A DNA stretch of 64,000 nt from an uncultured Prevotellaceae bacterium (GCA_947166905.1 CAMVFZ010000005.1:1-64000); one strand, 5' to 3'. Positions 34,720 through 44,069 are shown, numbered from the stretch's first letter. Program-made: numbers and translations. The notes: a model not told the origin generated them from the sequence alone.

Positions 34720-36084
34720 ATGAAACAGAAAAAGTTCATGCTCCCGGAGAGCGAGATTCCTACCCACTATTTTAACATTCAGGCCATTATGCCCAATAAG
34801 CCGCTGCCGTTCCTACATCCCGGAACCCGCCAGCCGCTCAAGCCTGAAGATCTGTATCCCATTTTCTGTAAGGCCTGCGCCGACCAGGAACTGAACCAGA
34901 TCGACGAGTGGATTCCCATCCCCGAGGCAGTACGCGAGCAGTATGCCGCCTACCGCTGCACTCCGCTTGTAAGAGCCTATGAACTTGAGGCTGCCCTTGG
35001 CACCCCGGCTCACATCTACTTCAAGAATGAAAGTGTAAGCCCCGCAGGTTCACATAAACTGAACTCCGCAATAGCCCAGGCCTATTATGCAAAGGAGCAG
35101 GGCGTTACTAACCTGACCACAGAGACCGGCGCCGGCCAGTGGGGTGGTGCGCTCAGCTATGCAACCAAAAAGTTCGGCATAGACTGCGCTGTTTACATGG
35201 TAAAAATCAGCTATGAGCAGAAGCCTTACAGACGCTCAATCATGCAGACCTTCGGCGCGGCAATCACTCCCTCACCCTCTATGAGTACACGTGCGGGAAA
35301 AGACATTATTACCCGCAACCCCAACGACAAAGGTTCCCTTGGCTGCGCCATCTCTGAGGCTATCGAGCTTGCCTTAAGCACACCAAACTGTAAATACGCA
35401 CTTGGTTCCGTGCTCAACCACGTATGCCTGCATCAGACCATCATCGGCCTGGAGGCAGAGAAGCAGATGGCCCTTGCGGGAGAGTATCCGGATATAGTGA
35501 TAGCATGCTTCGGCGGCGGATCAAACTTCTCCGGCATCGCCTATCCTTTCATGCGCCACAATATCCAGGACGGCAAAAAGACCCGTTTCATTGCAGCAGA
35601 GCCCTATTCTTGTCCCAAGCTTACCAAGGGTAAATTCGAGTACGACTTTGGCGACGAGTCCGGTATGACTCCCCTACTTCCGATGTTCACGCTTGGCCAT
35701 ACCTTCAAGCCCGCATCCATCCATGCAGGTGGACTCCGTTACCACGGCGCAGGTGTAATCATGTCACAGCTAATGAAGGACGGCTATATGGAGGCTGTAG
35801 ATATCGAGCAGATTGACTCCTTCAAGGCAGGTGTTCTCTTTGCCCAGACAGAGGGCATTATCCCCGCTCCAGAAAGCTGCCACGCAATTGCCGCTACTAT
35901 CAACGAGGCCCTTAAATGCAAGGAAACAGGAGAGGCTAAGACCATTCTCTTTAACCTCTCAGGCCACGGTTTCGTAGATATGAGCGCCTACGACAGCTAC
36001 TTCTCCGGTGAGATGCAGAACTACCACGTTTCTGACGAAGACCTCTCCAAATTCATCAAATCAGCAGATGAATTAAACAAATAA
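34720..36084 (+). CDS. trpB: Tryptophan synthase beta chain-like protein (TrpB2 type)
   Basis: A 454-residue PLP enzyme. The PLP lysine is Lys113 in SPAGSHKLNSA; ETGAGQWGGALSYA and the phosphate-binding CFGGGSNFSG are present. Its length and the N-terminal extension (MLPESEIPTHYFNIQ) match the TrpB2 group, which makes tryptophan from indole and serine without an obligatory TrpA partner. No other trp gene adjoins it. The upstream tryptophan attenuator strongly supports a role in tryptophan supply, perhaps indole salvage. A bidirectional terminator follows. Confidence 0.92.
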   Translation: MKQKKFMLPESEIPTHYFNIQAIMPNKPLPFLHPGTRQPLKPEDLYPIFCKACADQELNQIDEWIPIPEAVREQYAAYRCTPLVRAYELEAALGTPAHIYFKNESVSPAGSHKLNSAIAQAYYAKEQGVTNLTTETGAGQWGGALSYATKKFGIDCAVYMVKISYEQKPYRRSIMQTFGAAITPSPSMSTRAGKDIITRNPNDKGSLGCAISEAIELALSTPNCKYALGSVLNHVCLHQTIIGLEAEKQMALAGEYPDIVIACFGGGSNFSGIAYPFMRHNIQDGKKTRFIAAEPYSCPKLTKGKFEYDFGDESGMTPLLPMFTLGHTFKPASIHAGGLRYHGAGVIMSQLMKDGYMEAVDIEQIDSFKAGVLFAQTEGIIPAPESCHAIAATINEALKCKETGEAKTILFNLSGHGFVDMSAYDSYFSGEMQNYHVSDEDLSKFIKSADELNK

Positions 36085-36086
36085 AA

Positions 36087-36118
36087 GAAATGGCGGCCGA
36101 CCGGCCGCCATTTCCTTT
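36087..36118. terminator. Bidirectional terminator between trpB and mazG
   Basis: A 12-bp perfect stem, GAAATGGCGGCC (36087-36098) with GGCCGCCATTTC (36103-36114), loop GACC, lies between two convergent genes with an A-rich left and T-rich right flank, so it can serve both. Confidence 0.85.
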
Positions 36119-36992
36119 ATAGTCCTTTGGCTTTACCCTCGTCCCAGATGGCATCCATCTGGGCCAGGGTCATATCGTGAAGGTTCTGGCCTTTGCGGAT
36201 GGTCTGTTCTTCAAGATAAGTGAAACGGCGCTTGAACTTGGCACAGGCGCGTGAAAGCGCTGTATCAGGGTTCAAGCCATAAAGACGACCGGCGTTTATA
36301 ACTGCGAACATAAAGTCTCCCAGTTCTTCTTCAGCCCTGTCGTATGCTGCCTTGAACTCCTCTGAAGAGCCTTCTTCAGGGGCCAGCACTGACGGGTCTA
36401 CATGACCACCGGCGGCAGCCATGGCGTCAAGCTCGTCCTTGAACTCGCCCATCTCTTCACACACCTTGTCCCATACCTGTGACGGTTCTTCCCAATCGAA
36501 GCCCACTCCACGGGCCTTGTCCTGCATGGACAGGGCCTTGAGTACCGGCGGCAAAGACTCAGGAATACCGGACAGAACGCGTTTGTTGCCACCTTTTTCC
36601 TTGGTCTTAATCATCTCCCAATTCTTGGAAACCTCTTCCGGAGTAAGGCCTTCGGATTTGGCCGGACTACCGTCGGGAGCAAAAATATGGGGGTGACGGA
36701 AGATCATCTTCTGGCATAGCTTTTCGGCGACATCGGCAATGTCATACTTGCCTTCCTCTTCTGCAATCTTGCTGTAGAATACGATGTGCAGCAGGACGTC
36801 TCCAAGTTCCTTCTTGAGTTCTTCGTCGTTATGGGCCATTACGGCATCGGACAGTTCATAAACTTCTTCTATTGTCATCGGCCTGAGCGTATCAATGGTC
36901 TGTGCGCCATTCCAGGGGCAGTTGGCCCGCAGGCGGTCCATCACATCCAGCAGCTTCCCAAAGGCCTGTAGTTTTTCTTCTTTTGTATGCAT
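36117..36992 (-). CDS. mazG: Nucleoside triphosphate pyrophosphohydrolase MazG
   Basis: A 291-residue all-helical NTP pyrophosphohydrolase. I use the ATG at 36992 (MHTKEEKLQAF); an upstream TTG is less likely. The first MazG module has CPWNGAQTIDTLRPMTIEEVYEL and EELKKELGDVLLHIVFYSKIAEEEG with the ExxE...ExxD metal site; a second module is in the C-terminal half (EEELGDFMFAVINAGRLYGLNPDTALSRACAKFKRRF). It removes pyrophosphate from (d)NTPs, limiting mutagenic nucleotides. It starts on the last base of the GH92 stop (TAATG). Confidence 0.93.
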   Translation of the reverse strand: MHTKEEKLQAFGKLLDVMDRLRANCPWNGAQTIDTLRPMTIEEVYELSDAVMAHNDEELKKELGDVLLHIVFYSKIAEEEGKYDIADVAEKLCQKMIFRHPHIFAPDGSPAKSEGLTPEEVSKNWEMIKTKEKGGNKRVLSGIPESLPPVLKALSMQDKARGVGFDWEEPSQVWDKVCEEMGEFKDELDAMAAAGGHVDPSVLAPEEGSSEEFKAAYDRAEEELGDFMFAVINAGRLYGLNPDTALSRACAKFKRRFTYLEEQTIRKGQNLHDMTLAQMDAIWDEGKAKGL

Positions 36993-39022
36993 TATTCCCA
37001 AATTATTTCTTTTGCGTTAACCAGTTTGGAGTGTGAGATTGAAAAGTCCGGAAGAGCTTCGCCGTCTACGATAATCTTCCTGGCCGATGCGGGCTCGCAC
37101 CTGCGGATAAAAGTGACATCGTGATCCGGAAGATGCAGTACGATGCGGTCGAAGAGCGGGGTGAAAAGCTCGTAGCGGTCAGTACCAAGGCAGACGGGAT
37201 AAAGTCCCATCTGGCTGAAGAGGTACCAGGCGCTCATTGTGCCGTCGTCCTCGTCCATCTCCGGGGCATAGCCGTCCGGCAGGTCGCGGAAGGCGCGGCC
37301 CACAAAAGGCTCCGGATACTCTGCGTTGCCACCGTAGCGGTGAATCATGTTATCATCGGTCAGTAGGGCATGCACAAGGGAATCAGTGCGCTCCGGATGG
37401 CCAAAGAGATTGAACATGAACGGGGTCTGGATATCCGGTTCATTGCCCTGGTTAAAGAGATGACGACTGAAGAATGTGCTAAGCTCGTCGGCCAGCTGCT
37501 CCTGGCCCACCCAAGCTATCATCTTGCCAGCGTAGATAGGCATGGCCCAACGATATTGCCAGCGCGTTCCCTGATAAAGGCCATTGCCCTTCATCTGCTC
37601 GAATTCCGGTGTTACGGTCATAAAATCTGCCTTCCAGGTCTCTTCAAACAGGTTTTCCGATTCTTCCGCATATCTTGCAGCAGCCTCTTCATTGCCGATG
37701 ATTCCTGCAATCCGTCCCATAGCCCAGAGGTCGTAGATAGTCTCCATTTTCTGGTCTGGGGAGTTACGGGTAAGGCCACTTCTGGAGCCCGGCTGGCGGC
37801 CTTTGTCGGCCTCGGCTTCCATTCCCGGGAAAGCGGCAGCCAGATCAAAACCGCGGATACCCTTTTCCCAGGCGTCCAGCAGGGTGATTTGCGAATGCTC
37901 AGTACGCACCGTAGGCACCGGTTCGGTAAGGGTTGCCCAGTTGCGTTTGCCGGTTTGGTAAAGGCTTACCAGCGAGCGGCAGAAGTCCGATGTAAGCTCC
38001 GGATCCAGCAGGGTAATCAGCGGGAACTTTGCGCGGTAGGTGTCCCACATGCTCCATCCGCTGTAGAATGTCCAGTCCTGAGCCTGGCGCGTAACCTGGT
38101 CTGTACCAGCATATTGGCCGCCAAAAGTAGCATGGAAGGGACTTAGGTAAACTCTGTATAAGCCTGTATAAAACAACATGCGCTGCTCCGGAGTGCTGCC
38201 CTCTACGTCAACCTTGTCAAGGACTCGTGCCCAAGCGCCAGCAGCTTCTTTGCGCAGAGCGTCAAAGCTACTGCCGGCAATCGCCGCAAGTTCCTCTGCA
38301 GCAGACGCTTCGCTAATGGAAGACAGGCCGATGCGAACCTCAACCCTACCCGTTCCTTTAGGAAAACATAGCTGGGAGGTAAGGGAATCGGCGTCCTGAA
38401 CGGTAAAAGGGACATCGGTCTGCAGGCGGAAGAAAAGCTTGTAAGCTCCGGCATTGCAAACTGTAGAGGACTTGACCCAGCCTTCTATATTCAAGCTGTC
38501 AACTATACTGTAAGAGCATTTATTGCGACGGTGGTCAATGGCTGAATCAAAATCGACGAAGAGGGTGCAATCAGCCTCCTTCTGAAAGATGTACTGCTCC
38601 AGTGCGCAATGGTTTGTAGCAGAGAGACGGAGCTGCACTCCATTATCCAAAGCGGCCTCGTAGTAGCCTGGGACGGCTTTTTCCGTTTCTTTTACAAGGG
38701 AAACCTCAACGCCTTTCTTTGCTGGAAGTATACGCAGGTTACCACCGGCGCCGTTGCCTCCGACTCCGCTTACGCGTGTAACGGAAACGCCCAGAATCTC
38801 TTTTTGGTCATAGTCATAGCCGGAATGTGACATCACCTTGTTGTCAGGACCAACGGAAGCTAATCCAAGGGGCAGCTGCGCGGCAGGGCTAACCTGGCCG
38901 TGATCACCGGCCGTACCCATAAACAGATCTACGTATTTGCTGTTGCCTTCAGGGCCATCCTGGCATGCTGTAGCCAGGCAAAAGGCCAGAAAGGCCAGTA
39001 TCAAGATTCTTTTAATTGTCAT
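36992..39022 (-). CDS. GH92 family alpha-mannosidase, lipoprotein
   Basis: A 676-residue exo-acting mannosidase. The start MTIKRILILAFLAFCLATACQ gives a lipobox (ATAC) and an 11-base overlap with the GDPD-like gene. GH92 landmarks: NKYVDLFMGTAGDHGQVSPAAQLPLGLASVGPD-type opening (SKYVDLFMGTAGDHG), SGYDYDQKEILGVSVTRVSGVGGNGAGG, the YSGWSMWDTYRAKFP segment, GNEPDIQTPFMFNLFG and EDDGTMSAWYLFSQMGLYPV. GH92 enzymes are calcium-dependent inverting alpha-mannosidases acting on host or yeast mannans. It probably sits on the outer membrane. Confidence 0.93.
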   Translation of the reverse strand: MTIKRILILAFLAFCLATACQDGPEGNSKYVDLFMGTAGDHGQVSPAAQLPLGLASVGPDNKVMSHSGYDYDQKEILGVSVTRVSGVGGNGAGGNLRILPAKKGVEVSLVKETEKAVPGYYEAALDNGVQLRLSATNHCALEQYIFQKEADCTLFVDFDSAIDHRRNKCSYSIVDSLNIEGWVKSSTVCNAGAYKLFFRLQTDVPFTVQDADSLTSQLCFPKGTGRVEVRIGLSSISEASAAEELAAIAGSSFDALRKEAAGAWARVLDKVDVEGSTPEQRMLFYTGLYRVYLSPFHATFGGQYAGTDQVTRQAQDWTFYSGWSMWDTYRAKFPLITLLDPELTSDFCRSLVSLYQTGKRNWATLTEPVPTVRTEHSQITLLDAWEKGIRGFDLAAAFPGMEAEADKGRQPGSRSGLTRNSPDQKMETIYDLWAMGRIAGIIGNEEAAARYAEESENLFEETWKADFMTVTPEFEQMKGNGLYQGTRWQYRWAMPIYAGKMIAWVGQEQLADELSTFFSRHLFNQGNEPDIQTPFMFNLFGHPERTDSLVHALLTDDNMIHRYGGNAEYPEPFVGRAFRDLPDGYAPEMDEDDGTMSAWYLFSQMGLYPVCLGTDRYELFTPLFDRIVLHLPDHDVTFIRRCEPASARKIIVDGEALPDFSISHSKLVNAKEIIWE

Positions 39023-40820
39023 TTTCAGAGTCAAAAGCGATTTTGGCTTCCAGTGCATTTTCAGCAGCTTCTGTAATTATGGAATCCACACCCATTTTAA
39101 GAAGCTGCTTTATGTATTCTACATCAGTTACATCCCAAACGGCAACAAGCATTCCGGCTTCACGGGCCTGCCTCAACAAGGCCTCATCAAACATTTCGTA
39201 CTGAACGCCAAGCCATCGGGGGGTAAAGTCCAGAAGGCTCATATAATCCTTAAAGCTACCGCACTCTGTATCAACAAGATAGCAAAGCTCTACCTGAGGA
39301 TATTTCTTATGGATGTAATTAAGTACACGGTCATCGAAACTCTCAATCAGCAGCCTGTCACCAAGATTCTTGGAGAGCAGCACTTCCAGACATCGGTCCG
39401 CAAACTCCCTATACTCCGGCCAAACCTTGCCCTCCCCCGCTCCAGAGCCGCTGTTGATGGCAAAGGTGTAATGGATAGGAGTAACTCTATATTCTCTTTC
39501 CAATGCAACTCGATTCTCGACATTATCTATCAAGGCTCCTATTTCTATGTCTCCCAAATTAGTATACCTCGGATAGGCATCTTGTAAAACTACGACTCTG
39601 CCATCTTTCGACAACTGCAAACCCATTTCTATAGAATTGAAGCCGAAGGTGGGCGATGCCTCAGATTCAAATGCCGAGACCGTCTTGTCTTTATATATGC
39701 AGGACGCTTGAATATCTGTATAATGCAGATCAGTTTCCAAAACCCATTTCTTACCAAAACGGCTTTCTACTTGAATCGAAGCCCTTTTTGCATATCTTGA
39801 TGGTTTGGCAGACAGGACGCCTGGCCTTAGAACGGACATTGGCCCCATAGGCACTCCATCCTGAGACCAAGTAACCTTCCACTTACTGTCATAATCCCAG
39901 ATTTTTGCAAGAAGCTCATTTGGATTAAACCAATCTTCGCCAGGACGGATTAACTCCACTTGATAGTCATCCCCTTTTTCTGTGCTATGATATAGCCAAG
40001 ACAGGCTGTCACCGCGTTTGGTATATACCTCGCAGCCTCTCGGAGCCACGGGCCTTTCCCGGATAAGCGTTATACTGCGATCTTTTTTAAAAGATTCTAA
40101 ACCATCAAGAGACTCTGTAGGGCCAGGCCATGCCAAAAGCACATTGGTGTACTCCGGAGTAATAGACATCAGACCTTTAATAAAGGCCATTGCATCCAAT
40201 CCCCAATCCTTCACACCGATAACCAAGTCTTTTCCAATGCAGAATGCTTGATTGTCAGGGCCTTCTCCCGGCACTAAATACAGTGGAATCTTTAATTTGG
40301 CAAGTTCCTTTTTTACCTTAGGCAAATGAGATTTAATGGCTTTGGACCTGCTATCTATTCCCAACACTAATCCAGTAGTCAGTCCCTTGATTCTGGCAAA
40401 AGTCGCTTGGTTTACCAGATCTGGGATCTCATTTGCAGCATATTCATAAAACAGCTCAGAATCAGTTATTTGCGGATTATTAAACGCTAGTATCGTATAG
40501 TCTTCTGCTGCCGATGTGGGCTCAAGTTCGAAATCGAACCAATGGCGGCCTTCGACCTCTTGCCAGAACTGCGGAATTCCATCGGGGTATGGAGCGGTAT
40601 AACCGGGCGGAGTGACGACGTAGATGTAGACGGCATCGGCCTTGATGTCAAGGGTAAAAGTACCATCGGCATTGGTGCGCGTGAAGTTGCTGCCGTCCGT
40701 CACAATCACGCCCGGAAGCATCCACGTGCTGTAATGCACCCTGCCTTCCACCTTCCTGGCCTGGAGCGCCCCGCAGAACGCACACACGAAAAACAATATC
40801 GCTAATACCCTTTTCATCAT
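39012..40820 (-). CDS. Secreted two-domain protein: eroded calcineurin-like phosphoesterase plus GDPD-like barrel
   Basis: A 602-residue protein with a signal peptide (MMKRVLAILFFVCAFCGALQA) and an N-terminal beta-sandwich of the type preceding metallophosphoesterases (RKVEGRVHYSTWMLPGVIVTDG). The next region follows a calcineurin-like layout but has lost its metal ligands: FNNPQITD where DPQ is usual, GIDSRSK where GDxxD is expected, and PGEGPDN in place of GNHD. The C-terminal part (about 370-602) is GDPD-like (NSIEMGLQLSKDGRVVVLQD, VAVWDVTDVEYIKQLLKMGVDSIITEA) but without a clear HRG motif. It may be a binding protein rather than an enzyme. Confidence 0.65.
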   Translation of the reverse strand: MMKRVLAILFFVCAFCGALQARKVEGRVHYSTWMLPGVIVTDGSNFTRTNADGTFTLDIKADAVYIYVVTPPGYTAPYPDGIPQFWQEVEGRHWFDFELEPTSAAEDYTILAFNNPQITDSELFYEYAANEIPDLVNQATFARIKGLTTGLVLGIDSRSKAIKSHLPKVKKELAKLKIPLYLVPGEGPDNQAFCIGKDLVIGVKDWGLDAMAFIKGLMSITPEYTNVLLAWPGPTESLDGLESFKKDRSITLIRERPVAPRGCEVYTKRGDSLSWLYHSTEKGDDYQVELIRPGEDWFNPNELLAKIWDYDSKWKVTWSQDGVPMGPMSVLRPGVLSAKPSRYAKRASIQVESRFGKKWVLETDLHYTDIQASCIYKDKTVSAFESEASPTFGFNSIEMGLQLSKDGRVVVLQDAYPRYTNLGDIEIGALIDNVENRVALEREYRVTPIHYTFAINSGSGAGEGKVWPEYREFADRCLEVLLSKNLGDRLLIESFDDRVLNYIHKKYPQVELCYLVDTECGSFKDYMSLLDFTPRWLGVQYEMFDEALLRQAREAGMLVAVWDVTDVEYIKQLLKMGVDSIITEAAENALEAKIAFDSENDN

Positions 40821-40918
40821 CCTTTGTATATTGGCTTCAAAGCTACTAATTTTTACGGAGATTTTTTGCAGAATACGGGAAAAACAGCTAACTTGTGTCC
40901 TGCAAAAGAATTTGCCGT

Positions 40919-41590
40919 ATGAGAAGTTTCAAGAAATACTTTTGGGCGCTGGGCCTGGTGCTTGGAATAGCGGCCGGCGCGCAGGAAAAGGGTTCCAGCG
41001 GCATTCCCAAAGAGACCTACTACCTGATGCCTGATTTTACCCCTGGAACAATTTACTTCCGCGGGCAGGGGCCGGCGCAGGGCACGCTTAACATCTGCGC
41101 GGTTGACAACACCCTGCGATTCCTGGATAAAAGCGGCAAGGAGGTAGTGGCTGCCAATGCAGAAAATATACTGCGCGTCAAGATAGACACCGTCCTCTTC
41201 ATGAAGCACGAAGACGCCTACTACCGCATGGCACCCGTCACCTTCGACATGGGCGTAGCGGTCCTCCGCACCGTCCACATAATCAAAGGAGAAAAACAGG
41301 GCGCTTACGGCACCACTTCGCAGACCAGCTCAATCAAGAACTACGGCAGCGTGTATGCCGATGGTATCCTGCACGAGCTTGAAGCAGACAAGCATTACCC
41401 CTACGAGGCCTCCGAAGAACTGTATCTGTATAAGGGCGATACTGTATTCCCCCTCAACAAAAAGAATCTGAAGAAGCTTTTCCCCAAGAAGAAAAGCGAG
41501 ATTGACGCCTGGTTCAAAGCCGGCAACAAGCTCCCGGACTCCGTCCCCGACGCCGTTGCCCTCCTGGCCCGGTTTAACACAGAAGAATAG
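40919..41590 (+). CDS. Exported protein of unknown function
   Basis: A 223-residue protein, start MRSFKKYFWALGLVLGIAAGAQ giving a signal peptide; an upstream in-frame GTG only adds basic residues. The mature part is mixed alpha/beta with no motif I recognise (ETYYLMPDFTPGTIYFRGQGPAQGT, YADGILHELEADKHYPYEASEELYLYKGDTVFPLNKKNLKKLFPKKK). It lies three bases before dtd and is probably co-transcribed with it. I infer no function. Confidence 0.7.
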   Translation: MRSFKKYFWALGLVLGIAAGAQEKGSSGIPKETYYLMPDFTPGTIYFRGQGPAQGTLNICAVDNTLRFLDKSGKEVVAANAENILRVKIDTVLFMKHEDAYYRMAPVTFDMGVAVLRTVHIIKGEKQGAYGTTSQTSSIKNYGSVYADGILHELEADKHYPYEASEELYLYKGDTVFPLNKKNLKKLFPKKKSEIDAWFKAGNKLPDSVPDAVALLARFNTEE

Positions 41591-41593
41591 CTT

Positions 41594-42046
41594 ATGCGAG
41601 CAGTAATTCAAAGGGTGACATCGGCAGCGGTGAGCATTGGCGGGAAGGAGAAATCGGCCATAGGGCAGGGGCTGCTGATACTTCTGGGCGTTGGCCACGA
41701 AGACGGCCGGGAAGACCTTGACTGGCTGGTAAAGAAGGTGGCCGGGCTACGGATCTTCGACGACGAAAACGGGGTTATGAACCGCAGCGTTGTGGATGTC
41801 GGCGGCGAGGCTCTGGTTGTAAGCCAGTTCACGCTGATGGCATCTACCAAGAAGGGCAACCGTCCTTCATATATAGGCGCAGCTGGCCATGAAAAGGCCA
41901 TCCCGCTTTACGAAGCCTTCTGCAAGGCGCTCTCAGACGCCATCGGCAAACCGGTCGGCACCGGCGAATTCGGCGCCGACATGCAGGTCTCCCTTGTAAA
42001 TGACGGCCCCGTCACCATCTGCATAGATACAAAAAACAAGGAATAA
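41594..42046 (+). CDS. dtd: D-aminoacyl-tRNA deacylase
   Basis: A 150-residue homodimeric deacylase that removes D-amino acids (and glycine from tRNA-Ala) from tRNA. It begins [17 protein letters not shown]; the diagnostic SQFTL ([19 protein letters not shown]) and the GPVTI gating motif ([14 protein letters not shown]) are intact. Length and ends match the family. It follows the exported protein by three bases and converges on the exonuclease gene. Confidence 0.95.
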   Translation: MRAVIQRVTSAAVSIGGKEKSAIGQGLLILLGVGHEDGREDLDWLVKKVAGLRIFDDENGVMNRSVVDVGGEALVVSQFTLMASTKKGNRPSYIGAAGHEKAIPLYEAFCKALSDAIGKPVGTGEFGADMQVSLVNDGPVTICIDTKNKE

Positions 42047-42049
42047 TCT

Positions 42050-42544
42050 TTACAAGATTTTCATGGCAATGTATGCGCAGGCTTCGGCATCGGCCAGGGC
42101 GTGATGATGACGCGTAAGGTCGTAGCCGCAGGCCGCAGCTACAGTTTGCAGCTGATGGTTGGGAAGGCTGCAGCCAAAGCACCTGCGAGATGCTGCTAGT
42201 GTATCGTGGAACTCATAGTCCTGATAATCCATTCTGTACACGCGGAAGACCTCTTTAAGGCAGCCCTCGTCAAAGCCCGCATTGTGCGCCACCAGGGGCA
42301 GCCCCTCGATCTTAGGCGCAATCTTCTCCCAAACCTGCGGGAACACCGGCGCATCCTCCGTATCCTCCGGACAAAGCCCGTGTACCTGCTGGCAGAACCA
42401 CTTATAGTACTCCGGTTCCGGATGAATCAGGCTGTAGAACGTATCCACAATCTCCCCCTCCCTCACGATCACCACGCCCACGCTGCACACGCTGCTCCGG
42501 CACTCGTTCGCCGTCTCAAAATCTATCGCCGCAAAATCTTTCAT
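42050..42544 (-). CDS. 3'-5' exonuclease, DnaQ/DEDDh family
   Basis: A 164-residue exonuclease. The three Exo motifs are visible: FAAIDFETAN (Exo I, D-x-E), LVAHNAGFDEGCL (Exo II) and HHALADAEACAYIA (Exo III with His). This is the stand-alone epsilon-like type acting on DNA or RNA 3' ends. Its ATG overlaps the WYL gene stop by four bases (ATGA), so it is translationally coupled to that regulator and falls under the same palindrome-bearing promoter. Confidence 0.88.
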   Translation of the reverse strand: MKDFAAIDFETANECRSSVCSVGVVIVREGEIVDTFYSLIHPEPEYYKWFCQQVHGLCPEDTEDAPVFPQVWEKIAPKIEGLPLVAHNAGFDEGCLKEVFRVYRMDYQDYEFHDTLAASRRCFGCSLPNHQLQTVAAACGYDLTRHHHALADAEACAYIAMKIL

Positions 42545-43446
42545 AATCCATAGTTTTTAGCCATCGCGGCAATTTCATCCCTAATCTCCTCCCGGAAATC
42601 ATCCGGAGCAAGAACCTCCACATACTGCCCATGGCTGAGTATTTCCTGCATAAAATCCAAAGTAGGAGCCAGGCGATATCGGAAAACAGAATACTCCGGC
42701 GTTGACTCAACAACTTCCTGGCTGACATGAAGTTTCAATGTCTCGATATACCTTGCCTGGCTTGCCTCAACCTTTATAACAACCTCGGCAGGCTTGCGAC
42801 CAGAAACGGTAAATACGCCAAAATAATTTGAGAAGAACTCATTGGCATTGAATTTTGCAGGGACTTTTAGGGCTGTTTTACTCTCCACCATATCAATCAT
42901 ACGCTCATCAAGGGCATAAGTGCGCGGTTCATCCCTGTCTTCGCTCTTTGCCAGCATATACCAACGCTGCTTAAAGAGTTTCAAGCAATACGGATGGGCA
43001 GTAAATGAGCTTTTCTCGTCTCTCCAGAAACTCTGATATGTAATCTCAACAGCCTTCCTGTCCCGCATGGCATTCACAACCACAGAAAGCCACTTCTGGG
43101 AAGAGGGAACTTTCTCAAAGAGAATCCTGTCCCGCATATCCCCGGTCTCATTCAGCACATTATTCAGTGACAGGGACTCCAGGAGCCATTGACGTACCTC
43201 GCCGCCATCGGCATCATCATCGGCAATATAATACCCCAGCGACCTGTCGCATTTGATATCAATTCCGAAGACATCCAGAATGGCCTGCCGATGGTTATGG
43301 AAGGTCCTTTCCGGAAGCTCCTTGTCCCGCTTCTCGTTCAAGGACGAGCAGGCCCATAGCTTGTCGATATCCTCTTTTCTGATATGCCCATGCCGATTAA
43401 TTACGCCAATCAGCCACACATATCGGGCGAAGTAGTTCTTTGCCAT
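42541..43446 (-). CDS. WYL domain transcriptional regulator (BrxR/CapW-like)
   Basis: A 301-residue protein starting MAKNYFARYVWLIGVINRHGHI; a longer frame reaching 43533 would run through the promoter and operator and is rejected. Winged helix (about 1-80, FHNHRQAILDVFGIDIKCDRSLGYYI), WYL sensor domain (about 120-205, VEITYQSFWRD, FKQRWYMLAKSEDRDEPRTYALDERMI) and a C-terminal WCX-like domain. It is a paralogue of the regulator at 28891. A 25-bp palindrome overlaps its promoter, and versions of the same site precede two neighbouring units, pointing to autoregulation and a local regulon. Confidence 0.88.
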   Translation of the reverse strand: MAKNYFARYVWLIGVINRHGHIRKEDIDKLWACSSLNEKRDKELPERTFHNHRQAILDVFGIDIKCDRSLGYYIADDDADGGEVRQWLLESLSLNNVLNETGDMRDRILFEKVPSSQKWLSVVVNAMRDRKAVEITYQSFWRDEKSSFTAHPYCLKLFKQRWYMLAKSEDRDEPRTYALDERMIDMVESKTALKVPAKFNANEFFSNYFGVFTVSGRKPAEVVIKVEASQARYIETLKLHVSQEVVESTPEYSVFRYRLAPTLDFMQEILSHGQYVEVLAPDDFREEIRDEIAAMAKNYGL

Positions 43447-43470
43447 ATACTTTCTCTTAGTTTCCGTTTG

Positions 43471-43509
43471 CAAAGATAATAACAAAAACTGCCAAAATGT
43501 GGCAGTTTT
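43471..43509 (-). promoter_or_regulatory. WYL operon promoter with palindromic operator (site A)
   Basis: The minus-strand -7 box is TATCTTTG (43471-43478). A perfect palindrome, AAAACTGCCA-AAATG-TGGCAGTTTT (arms 43485-43494 and 43500-43509), is centred 19 bases upstream of the box. No TTG lies at the standard -33 position; the palindrome occupies it. Confidence 0.85.
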
Positions 43510-43525
43510 CACATAAGCCGCTATT

Positions 43526-44041
43526 TTATCCAAGAGCTATTTCTATGCGGAGGCTCTCCTCTTTTTCATCAACGATTCTGCGCCATAGGCAAGAGTTCTT
43601 AAGTGCTGATGCAGGAATTCTGTCTTCAAACTCCTTAAGGAAGGCCATTCCAAAGACTTCTTCTCGATATCCACGATCTATCAAAGCTCGCCAGTCAATG
43701 TAATCGGCCATTTTCCTGATTGATTCTATCGGCAGATCCGTATTTTCCGACAGTTCTTTCCAATCCCATCTGTCCTTGAACTTCTCTACAACATCGGGGA
43801 TAAGCAAACTTTTCTGGGAAGTTAAACTAAGCTCTTTCCAATCGATACGACTCTTGAACTTTTCCAGCATTGGAACGGTCCATTCAATGTTGCGATTAGA
43901 TGAGATCTCCTCCCAGTCTACCCTGTCTTTGTGTTTTTCCAGAAGAGCTTCGTTCCAAGGGTAACTGCCGGAAAGGTTTCTCCATGCTTCTTCTTCAATC
44001 ATCTGAGCCATAAGGCCATCGGTCAAATTAGTCTTTTCCAT
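43526..44041 (-). CDS. Short-repeat protein (EKFKDRxDWKELS repeats), function unknown
   Basis: A 171-residue cytoplasmic protein made of about four degenerate repeats of some 26 residues, consensus L-x-EKFKDRxDWKELSxN: LLEKHKDRVDWEEISSN (33-49), MLEKFKSRIDWKELSLT (58-74), VVEKFKDRWDWKELSEN (84-100) and IRKMADYIDWRALIDR (108-123). The repeats suggest a helical scaffold. It has its own promoter with operator site B, so it is likely controlled by the adjacent WYL protein. No enzymatic motif is seen and I do not assign a function. Confidence 0.75.
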   Translation of the reverse strand: MEKTNLTDGLMAQMIEEEAWRNLSGSYPWNEALLEKHKDRVDWEEISSNRNIEWTVPMLEKFKSRIDWKELSLTSQKSLLIPDVVEKFKDRWDWKELSENTDLPIESIRKMADYIDWRALIDRGYREEVFGMAFLKEFEDRIPASALKNSCLWRRIVDEKEESLRIEIALG

Positions 44042-44069
44042 ATTGTTGTTTTTTATTGGTTTCCACAGG

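Noticed and set aside
43447..43533. 29-residue N-terminal extension of the WYL regulator
   Set aside because: It would be encoded by the operator and the -7 box, and the shorter form matches the paralogue in length.
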